Source: Perspicuibacillus lycopersici (GTDB taxonomy: Bacteria; Bacillota; Bacilli; Bacillales; Caldibacillaceae). Taken from it: a DNA stretch of 64,000 nt. The translations under genes and the position numbers were made by a program. Below the pieces are notes generated by a model, which saw only the letters and a list, made by a program, of their open reading frames with translations, ran no database searches and was not told the DNA's origin. The stretch covers positions 744,001-808,000 of the forward strand of contig NZ_JAOUSF010000001.1 of NCBI RefSeq assembly GCF_025660475.1, written 5' to 3'. This document shows, in pieces, positions 8,431-17,419 of the stretch. Within the stretch, counting starts at the first letter, position 1. The number at the start of each line of letters is the position of its first letter.

Positions 8431-9902
8431 ATTCCATTAACCTCCCTTTTTTGGACATTTATTTTCTTCGTTTTCAAGTAGACTCGTAGACCTAGAATAC
8501 AAATAATAATGATGACTACACTCGTCATGATCAATCCGAAGTTATCACCTAAAAATTGTCTACGATAGAAAGTAAACGCTTTACTATAATACTTGCGATT
8601 ATTTGCTAGTTTAAAGTAATCCATTGCTTTTTTATATTCGCCATTTCGTAAATATACTTTCCCTAAACCGATATAGGCCATATCAGAGTTCGCATTAAAC
8701 TTTAACACTTGCTGCCAATTTTCAGCTGACTCTTCGTACTTACCTTCATAATGAAGCTTTATCGCATTGTTAACCAAACTTCCATATTCCGTTAGTTCAA
8801 AGGATGTAATCGAATTATTTCCATTATCCAATACATACAAAGTACCTTGATATTGTTCAACAGAAACTGCATTTTTGAAATTCCCCTGTCTGGCACCATT
8901 ACTACCAAAAACATAAAGGAGATTTCCATCATAATCGTACGTAAATAATTTCCCGTTTACTCCATCTAATGCTGTATATACCTGATAATCTGTAACAGTT
9001 ATATCATTAAATCGAGTAATATCTTGTTGATCTCGGACAAAATAATCGCCAATCGGTGAACCATAGCCAAAATCGCGAATAACATTAATACCAGATGGGT
9101 TTAAACGTCTGATAACATCTATGCCGTAATCCTTCACATCAACGTTTCCCATCGTCACATAAATAAACTCCTCATTATCTAAAAATAGATTGTTGTATTC
9201 TGTAGGAATAATTAGCTCCATCCGTTTTTTCTGCTCATCTGTTGCGAAATAGCGTCGCCAAACATAGCTAATTGGATTTATGTTAACTTCACTTGCACCT
9301 GTGAACCCTTGAAATGTACCATCTGGATTTAATTCCACAATCCCTGAGTTAATTCCAATCGCAAGGGTATAAATTCTTCCCGCACCATCAATGACAACCT
9401 TTGTTGGTCTAAAAGAAGTATTATCCGTAATAAGCTCTGTTTCCGGCCGGAGAATTTCTCTTACAAACTGTTTATTCTCATCAAACTCTACGATTCTTTG
9501 ATTTTCTGTATCTGCTACAAAAATATGATTTCCTTCAGTAACGAATATTCCTTGGGGTTTATTAAATGTATCCCCATTATGGAATGTGGTGATTTCTCCA
9601 ATATACTGAAAGCTCGTATCTAGAAAAACAATCCGATTGTTATCCGTATCTGCAACATAAATTATTCCATCTTTTGTAATAAATAAGTCTTGTGGGTTAT
9701 TAAATTTTCCCATAGTTGTCGGATCCCCAGTAAATTCGTCCTTTGGTACATAAGGATTTGGACTTTCCACAGGATCTAGCCAAAAATTATACGTATAGCT
9801 ATCATATGGAACACTTGCCTTAGCAGTTGGAATAAATAGGGAGGAACAGAGCAGCATTAAGGTAAGAACTCCGACTATTATTCTTTTACTTAATTTTTTC
9901 AC
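8427..9902 (-). CDS. NHL-repeat/TPR protein with C-terminal membrane anchor (locus A)
   Basis: A 491-residue protein. It has a signal peptide (ending near TAKAS), then NHL beta-propeller repeats such as FNNPQDLFITKDGIIYVADT and FNKPQGIFVTEGNHIFVADT, with further blades to about residue 370. Two TPR-like helices follow (YEGKYEESAENWQQVLKFN; YLRNGEYKKAMDYFKLA) and one membrane segment near residues 460-480. The topology suggests an extracytoplasmic propeller tethered to the membrane, which could bind glycan or protein. It is 17 bases from the preceding permease gene and overlaps the Yip1 gene. The orthologous position in locus B is a single longer protein that includes Yip1. Confidence 0.8.
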   Translation of the reverse strand: MKKLSKRIIVGVLTLMLLCSSLFIPTAKASVPYDSYTYNFWLDPVESPNPYVPKDEFTGDPTTMGKFNNPQDLFITKDGIIYVADTDNNRIVFLDTSFQYIGEITTFHNGDTFNKPQGIFVTEGNHIFVADTENQRIVEFDENKQFVREILRPETELITDNTSFRPTKVVIDGAGRIYTLAIGINSGIVELNPDGTFQGFTGASEVNINPISYVWRRYFATDEQKKRMELIIPTEYNNLFLDNEEFIYVTMGNVDVKDYGIDVIRRLNPSGINVIRDFGYGSPIGDYFVRDQQDITRFNDITVTDYQVYTALDGVNGKLFTYDYDGNLLYVFGSNGARQGNFKNAVSVEQYQGTLYVLDNGNNSITSFELTEYGSLVNNAIKLHYEGKYEESAENWQQVLKFNANSDMAYIGLGKVYLRNGEYKKAMDYFKLANNRKYYSKAFTFYRRQFLGDNFGLIMTSVVIIIICILGLRVYLKTKKINVQKREVNGI

Positions 9903-9919
9903 TATATACTCACTCCCTC

Positions 9920-10780
9920 CTAGTCTTTAATTCCCGATGTTGACATTGTTTCCATTACATTACTTTGCGAAATAATAAATACCGATAAAGGAACAATCAT
10001 CATAAATAACGCGATGGCAGATGCAGCACCTGCCCTAGAAAATCCAGTAGCAACAATTTGTTGTAGAGCTGTCGGCAATGTCTTTAATGCTTCGTTATAA
10101 ATAAAAGTTCCACCATTCATATTCCATAACGATTGAAAGGAAAATATTAATAACGTCATTAATGCTGGCTTAACAATGGGTAATGCAACCTTTCGAAACA
10201 CTGTCAATTCACTAGCCCCATCTAGTCGTGCAGATTCTAATAGTGAAACTGGTATTTGTTCCATAAATTGCTTCATTAAAAATAATCCTAATGGTGCCGC
10301 AATTGCTGGAACAATAAGCGCGAGATAAGTATCTAGCCAACCCAGCTTTGAAATAATTAAATAGTTCGGTATTGCTGTAACATGTGGTGAAAACATTAGA
10401 GCCAATATTACCATGTTGAAAAATAGTTTTTGACCAGGGAATTGATGCTTTGCCAATGCGTAAGCTGCGAGTGAGGCAACAAACATATGAATTCCCGATC
10501 CTACAACAGTAATAAATACTGTATTAAAAATATATCGTGTAAACGGAACCCAAGACGAGTTCATTAAAGTAAATAAATCCCGTATATTATCTAATGTTGG
10601 ATTGCGCACAAAGAATTTTGGTGGGAACTGGAACAATTCTTCTAATGGCTTGAATGCATTATTGACGGCATATACTAATGGCAAAGCCATAAACATTGCA
10701 AAACCTGCCAACACTAGAATATTAATTAAATCACCATATAACGAACGGTTGGGTGTTCGGCGTTTAACCTTAACTGCCAT
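9920..10780 (-). CDS. Sugar ABC transporter permease, MalG type (locus A, pair 2)
   Basis: A 286-residue CUT1 MalG-like subunit with six membrane segments and EAA loop LLESARLDGASELTVFRKVALP. The N-terminal block NNAFKPLEELFQFPPKFFVRNPT is shared with the locus B gene at 60344-61222 ([23 protein letters not shown]), showing they are paralogues of a distinct permease subgroup. It lies one base from its MalF-like partner and directly upstream of the NHL/TPR gene. Presumably imports the ligand of the very large binding protein at 11770-14700. Confidence 0.9.
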   Translation of the reverse strand: MAVKVKRRTPNRSLYGDLINILVLAGFAMFMALPLVYAVNNAFKPLEELFQFPPKFFVRNPTLDNIRDLFTLMNSSWVPFTRYIFNTVFITVVGSGIHMFVASLAAYALAKHQFPGQKLFFNMVILALMFSPHVTAIPNYLIISKLGWLDTYLALIVPAIAAPLGLFLMKQFMEQIPVSLLESARLDGASELTVFRKVALPIVKPALMTLLIFSFQSLWNMNGGTFIYNEALKTLPTALQQIVATGFSRAGAASAIALFMMIVPLSVFIISQSNVMETMSTSGIKD

Positions 10781-10781
10781 T

Positions 10782-11747
10782 CTATGTCCCTACCTTTTTT
10801 AATAGTTTTTGTATTACAATATTTGTACCTAGCATGACGATAAATAATAAAGTTGCAATTGCTGATGCATAGCCCATTTCAAATCGAATAGTACCATAGT
10901 CAACTAAATGGGATACTACCGTATGTGCTGCATAATCTGTGGTAGGGAAGCCAGCTAAAGGAACAATAACATCGTGGATCGCAAAAGAGCTTGTAATCGT
11001 CATAATAGCACCGAATAATAATTGCGGCTTCATTTGTGGTAATGTAATATACCATAGTTCCTGCCAACGATTTTTGACGCCATCTACATATCCAGCTTCA
11101 AATAAACTTTTATCTAAAGTTTGCAAACCAGCAATAAATGCTAAAAATCCTGCACCAATGGATGTCCATAAAATAACGATGATCAATGTTGTCAGCATAT
11201 ATTCTGGATTTGTAAACCACTGAATGGGCTCTGATATAAACCCTAGCTTCATTAAGAAACCATTTATATAGCCGTACTGATCTCCACTAAAAATAATGCC
11301 CCAAATAACAAATACTTGGCCAGATAATGATGGTGCGTAAAAAACAACAACTAATATCGTCCTAATTTTCCGTGGTAATTCATTTATGAACCAGGCAAAT
11401 AGGAAGGAAGCAAGGTAACTTATTGGCCCGGTAAATAATGCAAATAAAAAGGTTATTTTAATCGACTTCAAAAATAAATCATCCGATACAAAGAGATTTA
11501 AGTAATTTTGCCATCCGATAAATTGAGGCTTTTCCAAGATGTTATAGTAAGTAAAGCTTAACCCAATGGAAATCAATACCGGTAATACATAAAAGGCAAT
11601 AAAGATAATGCCGAAAGGAGCGATAAAAAAGTAGGAAACTTTATTTCTTTTTATCTCCTTCAATAAGGTAGCTAATTTTCCCTTTGTTTTACGCAAGACA
11701 GTAGGTTTTTTAGGGTATTCTATCGGGAGTTCATTGTCTGGTAACAT
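10782..11747 (-). CDS. Sugar ABC transporter permease, MalF type (locus A, pair 2)
   Basis: About 321 residues when started at the ATG that gives MLPDNELPIEYP and follows a GAGAGGGTGA site; the longer open frame would overlap the preceding gene. Six membrane segments; EAA loop FEAGYVDGVKNRWQELWYIT. The block IIFSGDQYGYINGFLMKLGF matches [20 protein letters not shown] in the locus B paralogue (61239-62141). Partner of the following MalG-like subunit; together they form the second transmembrane pore of locus A. Confidence 0.88.
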   Translation of the reverse strand: MLPDNELPIEYPKKPTVLRKTKGKLATLLKEIKRNKVSYFFIAPFGIIFIAFYVLPVLISIGLSFTYYNILEKPQFIGWQNYLNLFVSDDLFLKSIKITFLFALFTGPISYLASFLFAWFINELPRKIRTILVVVFYAPSLSGQVFVIWGIIFSGDQYGYINGFLMKLGFISEPIQWFTNPEYMLTTLIIVILWTSIGAGFLAFIAGLQTLDKSLFEAGYVDGVKNRWQELWYITLPQMKPQLLFGAIMTITSSFAIHDVIVPLAGFPTTDYAAHTVVSHLVDYGTIRFEMGYASAIATLLFIVMLGTNIVIQKLLKKVGT

Positions 11748-11769
11748 GTATCTCACCCTCTCTTTTTCA

Positions 11770-14700
11770 TTATTCAAGTGTCTCCAAGCCAAATTCTATT
11801 CGTTTATTATTAATCTCTAAATCTATCGTTATCGCATAATCTAGAATTGTTTCCCGTGGATCATCTAAATCGTTGTATACCTTACGAAATGCATTTTCTA
11901 CATGTCGTGGGGTAAAATAACCGCCAGGAACTTCTGGATTTCCAACTACTTCTTCCCATTGTTCGGCAATATTTCGATAAGTCTTCGAGGACCAACCAAG
12001 TAATTCCACTGCTTCTAAATTTGCCGTAGCATATCTTGCTGCTACACCAATAATACTTTCTAGCTCTTTACCAAATTTCGCTTGGATATCTGCTGAAGTC
12101 CACCATTTAATAAACTCCCATGCATCTTCTTGATGTGTTGAGTTTTTTAAAATAATACTGGCCGTTCCCGAGCTACTAACTGCACGATTTATTTGGTTAT
12201 TATTTGTTACAGTACCTGGAACCGGTACCATTTCCCATAATCCCTTTAGTTCAGGTGCAAACACCGATAAATAATTATACGTAGAATAATCAGCTATTCC
12301 GATAGGCATTTCTCCTGTTCGGAATCTATTTGCAAAATCATATAAAACCGGAATTGAATAATCGACATATAAAGAAGTCCATTCTTTAAACTCTGTAACC
12401 GCTTCCTCTTCATCTAATGCTGAGGCTGCTCCGTTTTCACGATATAACGTACCGCCATTTTGATAAAGAAACATCGTATACGAGCTTAATGTAGATGCGA
12501 TTCCCGTTACTGAGCCTGTACCAGTTACTCCATTAATAGGAATACCAATATTCATGTTGTTTTTCTGAATATAAGGCATTATTTCATATAAATCATCCCA
12601 TGTTTGTGGTGCCTCTATTCCTAATTCCTCAAAAATATCTTTTCTATAAAACATCATTGGAAAGGTTTGAGTTTCTGGTACCGCATAATACCCTTCATTA
12701 AATTCGAATGGCACCATTGCACTTGGATCAAAACGATCAGCCACTTCAGCAAAATCATCAAATTGACTTAAATCTACAACTGCATTTCGGATCGCATAGT
12801 TAACAGGGTCGCCTATTCCCACCTGTAATGCTACGTCTGGTCCTTGATTCGCTAAAGTCGCAGGTAAAAGCGTTGCTGCATCAACAATTTCAATATTTAC
12901 ATCAATACCTGAATCTGGTTCAAAATAATTTTCCGCCAATGAATTTAGAATATTCCCGTAGTCCCGACTACCTACCCAGACGGTTAACGCATCCTCACCA
13001 GATTCCCCGATACTAGAATAATCCTCAACAAATGAACCAAAAAATGACTCTACAGAAAACCATAAATTCTTAAAAAAGCCACTTTTTGCTTTTGGTTTTT
13101 CAACATTATCTGAGGACAAAAATAAATAGTCCAATTGTAATGGTTGTTCCTGCATTTCTAGTATCCATGCACCTAATGAAGAGAGATTTGTTTTAAATGC
13201 TGCCCATCTTTCTGGTATTGATTCTGGTTCTTCATACATACTACCAAGCTGAACGACTAACGTATCAAGCGTAGAAGTTGTTATTCCCTTCCTTCCTGAT
13301 TCTTCTGCTAGTTGACTAGATACATTCTCTAGCACGGTTCTTTGTTGATTAAGAACTTCTAATACTTCAGGCATTTTCTTTTCTAATTGATAATCTCGAA
13401 AAACATCCGGAGTATTACCAATAACCATAAGCATTTGACGGTATGCTGCATTCAATTGAAATAAGCTATCCTCTACCTCGGATATCATTCCAGCCAAATC
13501 TCCAAGTGACACTTCTAATGTTATTTCATGCTTGCCTTCTTCTAAATAAAAAACATATGGAGATTGTCCGTCACCAATCGTCATCACATTCCAATCACTA
13601 CTATAAGGAAATTTTAAGTTTTGCATTTCCTTAAATGGTACTTCTCCATCGATTAACAATGTTCGTGATACATAACGACCACTTTTTGAATTTTGCCAAT
13701 ATTTAAGGCCGATTTCATATAATCCATTTTCTGGTACATCAATTTCCCATGTTAACCACTGGCCAACATTTTTCCATGTTTCTCCCCCGATTGTATTTAA
13801 TCGTATTTTTGAGGGATCACTCGGCTCAGTAGCCGGAGAGGAACGATCATATGTTGGATATAACATTGCATCGGATTTTAATTCCGCTAGTTCAGCCTGC
13901 TTTTTAATATTGTCATCTAGTTTGACAAGCTCGTAATTATTATTTTCGTATGATGATTTTAGCTCCTCATAAGTAGGAATCTTATCCATTTGTTTTAATG
14001 TAATTGTACGAATTAGCATCATATCTTGGACAGATTCTAATTCAATAGTGTTTAATCCTTTATCAAAATAAAATAAATATGGCTCTTCCTCATAGCCCAT
14101 ATAATCCTTCAAATAAGTTGTCATCCATTTTGGTTTCTCTACTTGGGAAGGACGTCGATGATTACCATTTTCATCCTTTTTAATTTCCGCTTCATTTGCC
14201 CAAACTCGTGAGAATGATAAATATTTCGCTCCATCAAAAGGGACTTCCCCATTAATTTTTAACTGTCGTTCAATATTCATATCTTTTCCTTTAATAGGGA
14301 AATATGCAATTTCAATATTATAATAGCCAGCTTCTGGGACATCTACCTCCCATTTTATTGATCCTTCTTCACTACTATAAATAGAGGTTCCTGACATCCC
14401 TTCATAGTTTTCATACATTTCAGGCTCCGGGCTACCATTCACATAATCAGCTGCTTCAATAACAATTTCTTCATCTGGTCTTGTAATAGTCGGATGTTTG
14501 TCTAAATAATCCTGATATGTAAATTTCGCAAAGGTATTTTCCGTTGCGGGATCAGAATACAAATGATTTTCTAGTAGGTCATTTTTCGATTCCTCATCAT
14601 TCGTATTTGCAAGTACGGTTGGCTTTGGTGTAATTGCTGGAACGAATAACAATAAACACAAAAAAACAAGTAACACTTTTGGTCTTTTAGCTTTTTTCAA
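11770..14700 (-). CDS. Very large binding protein: carbohydrate-binding-like modules fused to a solute-binding domain
   Basis: A 976-residue exported protein. A signal segment (roughly residues 8-30, no lipobox) is followed by two beta-sandwich-like modules at about residues 80-235 and 300-400 that share the pattern WEVDVPEAGYYNIEIAYF / WEIDVPENGLYEIGLKYW and INGEVPF / IDGEVPF. This pattern is typical of CBM6/CBM35-like ligand modules. A helical linker follows (about 400-480), then a family 1 solute-binding domain from about 568 (LTVWVGSRDYGNILNSLAEN; MMFYRKDIFEELGIEAPQTW). Ordinary sugar-binding proteins are 400-550 residues, so this is about twice the usual size. It is the first gene of the locus A operon, 22 bases before the permease, with LacI-type operators upstream. 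The locus B gene at 62119-64000 is built alike. Confidence 0.82.
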   Translation of the reverse strand: MKKAKRPKVLLVFLCLLLFVPAITPKPTVLANTNDEESKNDLLENHLYSDPATENTFAKFTYQDYLDKHPTITRPDEEIVIEAADYVNGSPEPEMYENYEGMSGTSIYSSEEGSIKWEVDVPEAGYYNIEIAYFPIKGKDMNIERQLKINGEVPFDGAKYLSFSRVWANEAEIKKDENGNHRRPSQVEKPKWMTTYLKDYMGYEEEPYLFYFDKGLNTIELESVQDMMLIRTITLKQMDKIPTYEELKSSYENNNYELVKLDDNIKKQAELAELKSDAMLYPTYDRSSPATEPSDPSKIRLNTIGGETWKNVGQWLTWEIDVPENGLYEIGLKYWQNSKSGRYVSRTLLIDGEVPFKEMQNLKFPYSSDWNVMTIGDGQSPYVFYLEEGKHEITLEVSLGDLAGMISEVEDSLFQLNAAYRQMLMVIGNTPDVFRDYQLEKKMPEVLEVLNQQRTVLENVSSQLAEESGRKGITTSTLDTLVVQLGSMYEEPESIPERWAAFKTNLSSLGAWILEMQEQPLQLDYLFLSSDNVEKPKAKSGFFKNLWFSVESFFGSFVEDYSSIGESGEDALTVWVGSRDYGNILNSLAENYFEPDSGIDVNIEIVDAATLLPATLANQGPDVALQVGIGDPVNYAIRNAVVDLSQFDDFAEVADRFDPSAMVPFEFNEGYYAVPETQTFPMMFYRKDIFEELGIEAPQTWDDLYEIMPYIQKNNMNIGIPINGVTGTGSVTGIASTLSSYTMFLYQNGGTLYRENGAASALDEEEAVTEFKEWTSLYVDYSIPVLYDFANRFRTGEMPIGIADYSTYNYLSVFAPELKGLWEMVPVPGTVTNNNQINRAVSSSGTASIILKNSTHQEDAWEFIKWWTSADIQAKFGKELESIIGVAARYATANLEAVELLGWSSKTYRNIAEQWEEVVGNPEVPGGYFTPRHVENAFRKVYNDLDDPRETILDYAITIDLEINNKRIEFGLETLE

Positions 14701-14779
14701 CTTTTTCCCTTCTTTCTACCTCGAGTTAGACCACAAAATTCTTTAATTTAATTAACATATAAACTTACGTAAAAGATAA

Positions 14780-14794
14780 TGTTACCGGTTGCAA
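14780..14794 (-). promoter_or_regulatory. LacI/CcpA-type operator 1 upstream of locus A
   Basis: Read on the minus strand, TTGCAACCGGTAACA fits the cre consensus WTGNAANCGNWNNCW at every fixed position. It lies 80 bases upstream of the large binding-protein gene. Confidence 0.6.
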
Positions 14795-14801
14795 TAAAAT
14801 T

Positions 14802-14816
14802 ATGAAACCGGTGTCA
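14802..14816 (+). promoter_or_regulatory. LacI/CcpA-type operator 2 upstream of locus A
   Basis: ATGAAACCGGTGTCA fits WTGNAANCGNWNNCW completely and shares the AACCGGT core with operator 1, 22 bases away (two helical turns). The ACCGGT centre is also compatible with a dedicated LacI-family repressor rather than CcpA. Confidence 0.6.
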
Positions 14817-15006
14817 ATTATGGTTAAAAAATATAACGTTCCATATCACCTTCTATTTCTCATAAATTCTATTAATTAATGGAGGGAGTCAGTCTAAAAA
14901 AATGTATAATTTCTCTATTTACCTATTGTTTTTCAAATAAGCAATAGTTTCTACCTGAATGTTTTCACAATACTAACTTATATTAAATTTATAAAATATT
15001 AAATAA

Positions 15007-15021
15007 ATGAAATCGGTTACA
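15007..15021 (+). promoter_or_regulatory. LacI/CcpA-type operator 3 upstream of locus A
   Basis: ATGAAATCGGTTACA again fits the cre consensus. It lies about 205 bases upstream of operator 2, a spacing that could allow looping. The rest of the 14701-15146 gap is AT-rich and shows no gene. Confidence 0.55.
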
Positions 15022-15147
15022 ATTAAAATATACTCTCACGTATATATAGTGTCAAGATACTTTTGGAAAAGTTTTAAATATTTTCACTAAAATAGTTCCC
15101 TCTAAAAGGCTCTATCTAATCTTCCGAAACGTTTATTGTTAGTATGC

Positions 15148-15203
15148 AAAAAATAAGCATTTGCAATATCTTCTATTATTGAAAATAGAAGTATCACAAA
15201 TGC
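15148..15203 (-). terminator. Rho-independent terminator of the tct operon
   Basis: On the minus strand GCATTTG ... CTTCTATT, loop, AATAGAAG ... CAAATGC forms a two-part stem (outer 15157-15163 with 15197-15203, inner perfect 8 bp) followed by a TTATTTTTTG tract. It lies 34 bases after the tctA stop codon. Confidence 0.8.
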
Positions 15204-15236
15204 CTAATGTGTAATATCTCACACTAACTATTCATA

Positions 15237-16769
15237 TTAGCTAATATTTATTCCCTCTTCTGCACTAGCATTTTTCTGCCGTCTTTTTTTCATAATCGAT
15301 AGAATGCCAGGTACTATAACGACTAATACAATCACAATGATTAAGGCAATGGATACTGGTCGTTCAAAAAAGACAAAAATATTACCATTGGAAATATTCA
15401 TCGTTCTCCTGAAATTCTCTTCCATTAATCCGCCTAGCACAAGTGCCATCACTGCAGGTGCAAGTGGGATATTAAAATATTGCATACCATATCCAACTAA
15501 GCCAAAGATGAATAGTAGGATTAAATCAAAGGAATTAAAATTGATACTATATACGCCTAATACAGAAAAAGCTAACACTCCAACAAATAATGGAACTAAC
15601 GGTATTTTTAATAGAGATGCAAATAAACCGACTAATGGTAAGTTCAACAAAAGCAAAATAACATTTCCTACATACATACTCGCAATAATTGCCCAAATTA
15701 ATGTAGAGTTCGTCTCAAACATACCAGGGCCAGGCTGTAATCCATACATCATGAAAACATATAACAATAATGCGGTAGTCGCAGAACCAGGAATTCCAAG
15801 CGTAAACAATGGAACTAGCGCGCCGCCAACACCTGCATTATTAGCAGCTTCCGGTCCAGAAACTCCTTCAATAGCACCTTTTCCAAATTTCTCTGGATGC
15901 TTGGAGATTTTTTTCTCCATTGCATAGGACATAAAGGAGGCTAATGATGGGCCGATGCCTGGTAATGCACCAATTAGAAATCCTAGAACAGATCCGCGCC
16001 CGTACGGACCAATAGAGCGTTTCCAGTCTTCTCGGTTCATCCATAAAGAACCTTTAATTTTTTGGATTTGCATTTTTGTTTCTAATTTCTTTTTTCCGAT
16101 ATTCGACAATGCTTCCGGTATGGCGAAAAGTGCGATTGAGAATAAAATAAAATCAATTCCATCTAGTAAATTTGTAATGCCAAAGGTAAATCGGTTAATC
16201 CCTGATTGTGGATCAATACCAACCGTTGCAACAGCTAACCCGATAAATACGGATATGTAGCCCTTTAATGCAGAGCCTGTTGATAAACTGGAAATCATGG
16301 ACATTGCTAAAATGATTAATAGAAAATATTCAGCGGAGCCAAAATAATATGCTGCTTTTGCTATAACTGGCGCTAAAAACATCAATCCTACTAACGCTAA
16401 TGTTCCTGCGATAAAAGAACCGATTGCTGCAGTTGATAAAGCTGGGCCAGCTCTCCCCTGTCTAGCCATCTCATAGCCGTCCAAAGTAGTAACAATGGAA
16501 GCTACCTCTCCGGGGGTACGTACTAAAATAGATGTGGTTGAGCCCCCATACATGGAGCCATAGTAGACACCTGTCAGTAAAATTAATCCTGTTACCGGGT
16601 CTAAACCAAAGGATAGCGGAATTAAAAGTGCAATCGCATTAATTGGCCCAATTCCAGGAATTACACCAACTAACGTTCCAATGAAAACACCGAGGAAACC
16701 AAATCCAATATTGGTCAATGTGAGTGCATTTTGAAAACCCGTTAATAGATTAGAAAAAACATCTCCCAA
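15237..16769 (-). CDS. tctA: Tripartite tricarboxylate transporter large membrane subunit TctA
   Basis: About 510 residues and a dozen membrane segments. The conserved glycine/proline blocks GVIPGIGPINAIALLIPLSF, GGSTTSILVRTPGE, GALPGIGPSLASF and FTLGIPGSATTALLL are diagnostic of TctA. The start is placed at a TTG that gives GDVFSNLLTGFQNALT, the normal TctA N-terminus, eight bases after an AAGGGGGG site; the longer open frame would add 24 non-homologous residues. The last gene of the operon tctC-tctB-tctA and followed by a strong terminator. The system uses ion gradients to import a carboxylate captured by TctC. Confidence 0.92.
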   Translation of the reverse strand: MGDVFSNLLTGFQNALTLTNIGFGFLGVFIGTLVGVIPGIGPINAIALLIPLSFGLDPVTGLILLTGVYYGSMYGGSTTSILVRTPGEVASIVTTLDGYEMARQGRAGPALSTAAIGSFIAGTLALVGLMFLAPVIAKAAYYFGSAEYFLLIILAMSMISSLSTGSALKGYISVFIGLAVATVGIDPQSGINRFTFGITNLLDGIDFILFSIALFAIPEALSNIGKKKLETKMQIQKIKGSLWMNREDWKRSIGPYGRGSVLGFLIGALPGIGPSLASFMSYAMEKKISKHPEKFGKGAIEGVSGPEAANNAGVGGALVPLFTLGIPGSATTALLLYVFMMYGLQPGPGMFETNSTLIWAIIASMYVGNVILLLLNLPLVGLFASLLKIPLVPLFVGVLAFSVLGVYSINFNSFDLILLFIFGLVGYGMQYFNIPLAPAVMALVLGGLMEENFRRTMNISNGNIFVFFERPVSIALIIVIVLVVIVPGILSIMKKRRQKNASAEEGINIS

Positions 16770-16883
16770 GCATAATTCCCCCCTTACGAAAAAATAATAA
16801 TTTCTGAGAATAATTGAATCCGGATAAACCCCTTTATTCAAATATCATTCAAGAGATTTATCCAAAGGATTTATCCTATTTCT

Positions 16884-17390
16884 TTAAAAGAATGGTCCAG
16901 TTGGTAAATAAACAGATAACAAATCATTAAATACAAAATAGATAATTAGCGGAAAAACAATTGCATAAATTAAGTTCCGCTTCCATTTCCGACGTTCCAA
17001 ATAGATAGTTAAGCCTGCGATAAATAATATGGTTGAAAGTACATAGCCAAGCGGGAAAAACAATAAAAGATAGGCTAAAAAAATTGCTAAAATTACCGTT
17101 ACCTTAACCGGATCCTGCTTTTCGTTTTCACCTGTTCCCTCTGTTGAAGGCGCTTGATTACGTGCTTTATGTTCTGCAACATTTTCCTTTCTAGTCATTT
17201 GATACAATAAAAACCCTTTAATCGCTAGTAGAAATGAAACAATAACCCAGGCAATTCCGATTAATATTGGAAATACATTCGGCTGTATAACATCTGTTGC
17301 AAAATTGGAATCAGGAATTTGAAACGCAATAATTGTATATATTACAGCTGCAATGAGAGACAATAAACCACCAAGAAAATCCTTATGCAA
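16884..17390 (-). CDS. tctB: Tripartite tricarboxylate transporter small membrane subunit TctB
   Basis: About 168 residues with four membrane segments (for example YVLSTILFIAGLTIYLE) and a charged central loop. It lies between tctC and tctA, as TctB does. The start is placed at a TTG six bases after a GGGGGG site, giving HKDFLGGLLSLIAAV; the alternative GTG 18 bases upstream overlaps that site. TctB proteins are poorly conserved, so the name rests on size, topology and gene order. Confidence 0.85.
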   Translation of the reverse strand: MHKDFLGGLLSLIAAVIYTIIAFQIPDSNFATDVIQPNVFPILIGIAWVIVSFLLAIKGFLLYQMTRKENVAEHKARNQAPSTEGTGENEKQDPVKVTVILAIFLAYLLLFFPLGYVLSTILFIAGLTIYLERRKWKRNLIYAIVFPLIIYFVFNDLLSVYLPTGPFF

Positions 17391-17419
17391 CGTAATCCCC
17401 CCTTTCACATGGAAGCTAC

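Noticed and set aside
15304..15927. Open frame of 207 codons on the plus strand
   Set aside because: It lies antisense to tctA, whose protein has clear family motifs; the antisense product is proline- and threonine-rich without recognisable domain or ribosome site.
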